Source: Candidatus Hydrogenedentota bacterium
Lineage (GTDB): Bacteria; Hydrogenedentota; Hydrogenedentia; Hydrogenedentales; SLHB01
Direction of reading: 5' to 3'
NCBI GenBank assembly: GCA_022706165.1
Contig: JAKJDA010000107.1
Location: 1-8,672 of the forward strand
DNA length: 8,672 bases
Below the pieces are notes generated by a model, which was not told where the DNA came from, ran no database searches, and worked only from the letters and a program-made list of their open reading frames with translations. Position numbers and translations under genes: made by a program. Position 1 is the stretch's first letter; every line of letters begins with the position of its first letter. This document shows positions 5,767 through 8,672 of this stretch, one piece after another.

Positions 5767-5804
5767 CGGGAAGTCCTTCATCTCAAGAAGGACTTCCCGG
5801 CTTT
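5767..5804 (+). terminator. Hairpin terminator between convergent murB and gltD
   Basis: A perfect 12-bp stem (5767-5778 with 5788-5799) around a 9-base loop, followed on the plus strand by GCTTTTC. The short T run after the stem and the lack of one on the other strand point to a rightward terminator for murB, though it begins 153 bases after the murB stop and only 12 bases beyond the gltD stop. It may block or stabilise transcripts in both directions. The rest of 5614-5766 shows no gene, only a 6-bp inverted repeat at 5643-5659 without a T run. Confidence 0.65.
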
Positions 5805-5811
5805 TCATCTC

Positions 5812-7285
5812 TTACGCTTTTCCGATCGACAAGGCGTCGTAGCCATGCGAGAAGGCAGAGGGCAAATCGGAACGGCCCATGAGCGCGATGTCGATGGCGC
5901 GTGCCGCCTCGCGGCCTTCGTGGATGGCCCATACGACCAGCGATTGTCCTCGCCGGGCATCGCCTGCCGCGAAGACTTTCGGGTTGCTGGTGACGTACCT
6001 GCCGTAGTCGGCCTTGATGTTGCCGCGTCCATCGAGTTCGAGGCCCAGTTGGGTGGCGATGTCGTGCTCGGGATGGAGAAACCCCAGCGCCAATAGAACG
6101 AGATCGCACTCGACCTCGAATTCCGTTCCGGGAATTTCCTCCATTTTGCGGCGTCCTTGCGGGTCCGGGGCGCTCCATTCGAGGCGGACGCCGTGCAATT
6201 TCTTCACGTTGCCATTCTCGCCGGAGAACCCCTTGGTGAGAATGGACCAATCGCGCGCGCCGCCCTCTTCGTAGCTCGACGAGGTGCGCAGGATGACAGG
6301 CCACAACGGCCATGGCGTTTCGGGATTTTTTCCTTCGGGCGGACGGGGCAGCAGTTCGAACGATCGGACGTTTTTCGCGCCTTGACGCAGGCTGGTTCCC
6401 ACGCAATCCGAACCGGTGTCGCCTCCGCCTAGCACAACCACGTTCTTGCCGCGAGCCAGGATTTCTCTTTCATGAATCATCTTGCCGGCAAGGCGCCTGT
6501 TCTGCTGCGTCAGAAATTCCAAGGCGAAATGGACTCCGCCCAATTCGCGCCCCGGAACGTCGATGTCCCTTGGCTTTGTCGAGCCGATCGTGAGCAGCGT
6601 CGCGTCGTATTGCTCCACTAGGTCCGGAGCGGCGATGTCCTTGCCGACCCACGCTCCGCATTTGAACTCGATGCCTTCGGATTTCATCTGCTCGATGCGG
6701 CGGCGGACATAGACTTTTTCGAGTTTGAAGTCCGGAATGCCGTACTGCAGCAGGCCGCCGGGCTCGTCGGATCGCTCGTACACGGTCACCCAGTGTCCGG
6801 CGCGATTCAGTTGTTGCGCGGCGGCAAGACCTGCCGGGCCCGCGCCGATGACCGCGACGCGTTTTTGCGTGCGCACTTCAGGCGGCTGCGGCTTGATCCA
6901 GCCTTCGCGCCAGCCCCGATCGCCGATCGCGTGCTCGATGAGCTTGATCGTCACCTGCGGCTCGATAATTCCGAGCACGCAGGAAGCCTCGCACGGCGCT
7001 GGACATACGCGCCCTGTGAACTCGGGAAAATTGTTGGTCGAGTGCAAAATGTCCAGTGCGGCTTCCCAGGCGTCGTCCTTGACCATGTCGTTGAAATCGG
7101 GAATCTGATTGCCCAACGGACAGCCGCTCATGCAGAACGGAACGCCGCAATTCATGCAACGGTATCCTTGATCGCGAAGTTCGCGCACGGTGAACTCGCT
7201 GTCAAATTCGTCCCAATGACGCACGCGTTCGTCGGGTAATTGCGCGGGGGGAAGCTCCCGCTTGTATGTCATGAACCCCCGCTCT

Positions 7286-7299
<14 letters not shown>
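5812..7299 (-). CDS. gltD: Glutamate synthase (NADPH) small subunit GltD
   Basis: Beta subunit of GOGAT. It takes electrons from NADPH through FAD and passes them via iron-sulfur clusters to GltB, which forms glutamate from glutamine and 2-oxoglutarate. The 495 residues match the family length. The N-terminal part has the cluster cysteines C48, C51, C56, C60 and C99, C103, C107 (in CPAPCEASC). The FAD-binding [10 protein letters not shown] is at 152-161, the NADPH-binding [10 protein letters not shown] at 290-299, and the C-terminal FAD contact [20 protein letters not shown] at 444-463. The start at 7299 is supported by AAGGAG (7307-7312) 7 bases upstream and by the N-terminal [11 protein letters not shown], which matches family N-termini. 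The ATG lies inside the end of gltB, a 14-base overlap implying translational coupling. No oddity is seen. Identity as GltD rather than another related oxidoreductase is secured by the gltB neighbour. Confidence 0.97.

Positions 7300-8672
<1,373 letters not shown>

Noticed and set aside
5641..6096. A 151-codon plus-strand frame across the murB-gltD spacer into gltD
   Set aside because: It runs through the terminator hairpin and antisense to conserved gltD codons; no ribosome site or recognisable domain.

Overview
The window is an ordinary stretch of bacterial chromosome, rich in G+C by eye, with long open frames on both strands in regions where only one strand codes. It has bacterial sigma70-type promoters, Shine-Dalgarno sites, a CIRCE operator, a one-piece tmRNA, MurB (so peptidoglycan synthesis) and a bacterial-type glutamate synthase. 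Nothing visible fixes the phylum. There are no insertion sequences, CRISPR arrays, tRNA genes or phage genes.

Layout, left to right. (1) Bases 1-1468, minus strand: groEL chaperonin, running off the left edge and lacking its C-terminus. (2) Bases 1469-1770: a divergent regulatory region. It holds the groEL leader, a perfect CIRCE element at the groEL transcription start, a near-consensus groEL promoter, a 12-bp palindrome, and a promoter facing right for ssrA. (3) Bases 1771-2128, plus strand: ssrA (tmRNA), complete with acceptor stem, T arm, first pseudoknot and a tag reading frame. (4) Bases 2129-2310: no confident gene, one doubtful 20-codon hydrophobic frame. (5) Bases 2311-2610, minus strand: a 99-residue winged-helix regulator starting at GTG. 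(6) Bases 2764-4596, plus strand, from a strong promoter: a 610-residue protein resembling the XPB/Ssl2 N-terminal 'helicase-associated' family but without a helicase motor. (7) Bases 4705-5613, plus strand: murB. (8) Bases 5614-5811: convergent spacer with a 12-bp hairpin. (9) Bases 5812-8672, minus strand: gltD and the 3' part of gltB, overlapping and translationally coupled; gltB runs off the right edge.

How the parts relate. groEL and ssrA are divergent and both serve protein quality control: GroEL refolds proteins, and tmRNA rescues stalled ribosomes and tags the product for proteolysis. groEL carries the classical HrcA operator but no groES sits between operator and gene, so this is an orphan groEL copy. 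GltB and GltD form the NADPH-dependent GOGAT that makes glutamate from glutamine and 2-oxoglutarate. murB is away from the usual division/cell-wall cluster, at least within this window. The winged-helix gene and the helicase-associated gene are divergent, and the promoter of the latter lies just upstream of the former.

I found no convincing new multi-gene system. The points most worth checking are the orphan CIRCE-controlled groEL divergent from ssrA, the unusual ssrA tag (encoded ANTEMALAA), and the motor-less XPB-N-like protein beside a small winged-helix regulator.
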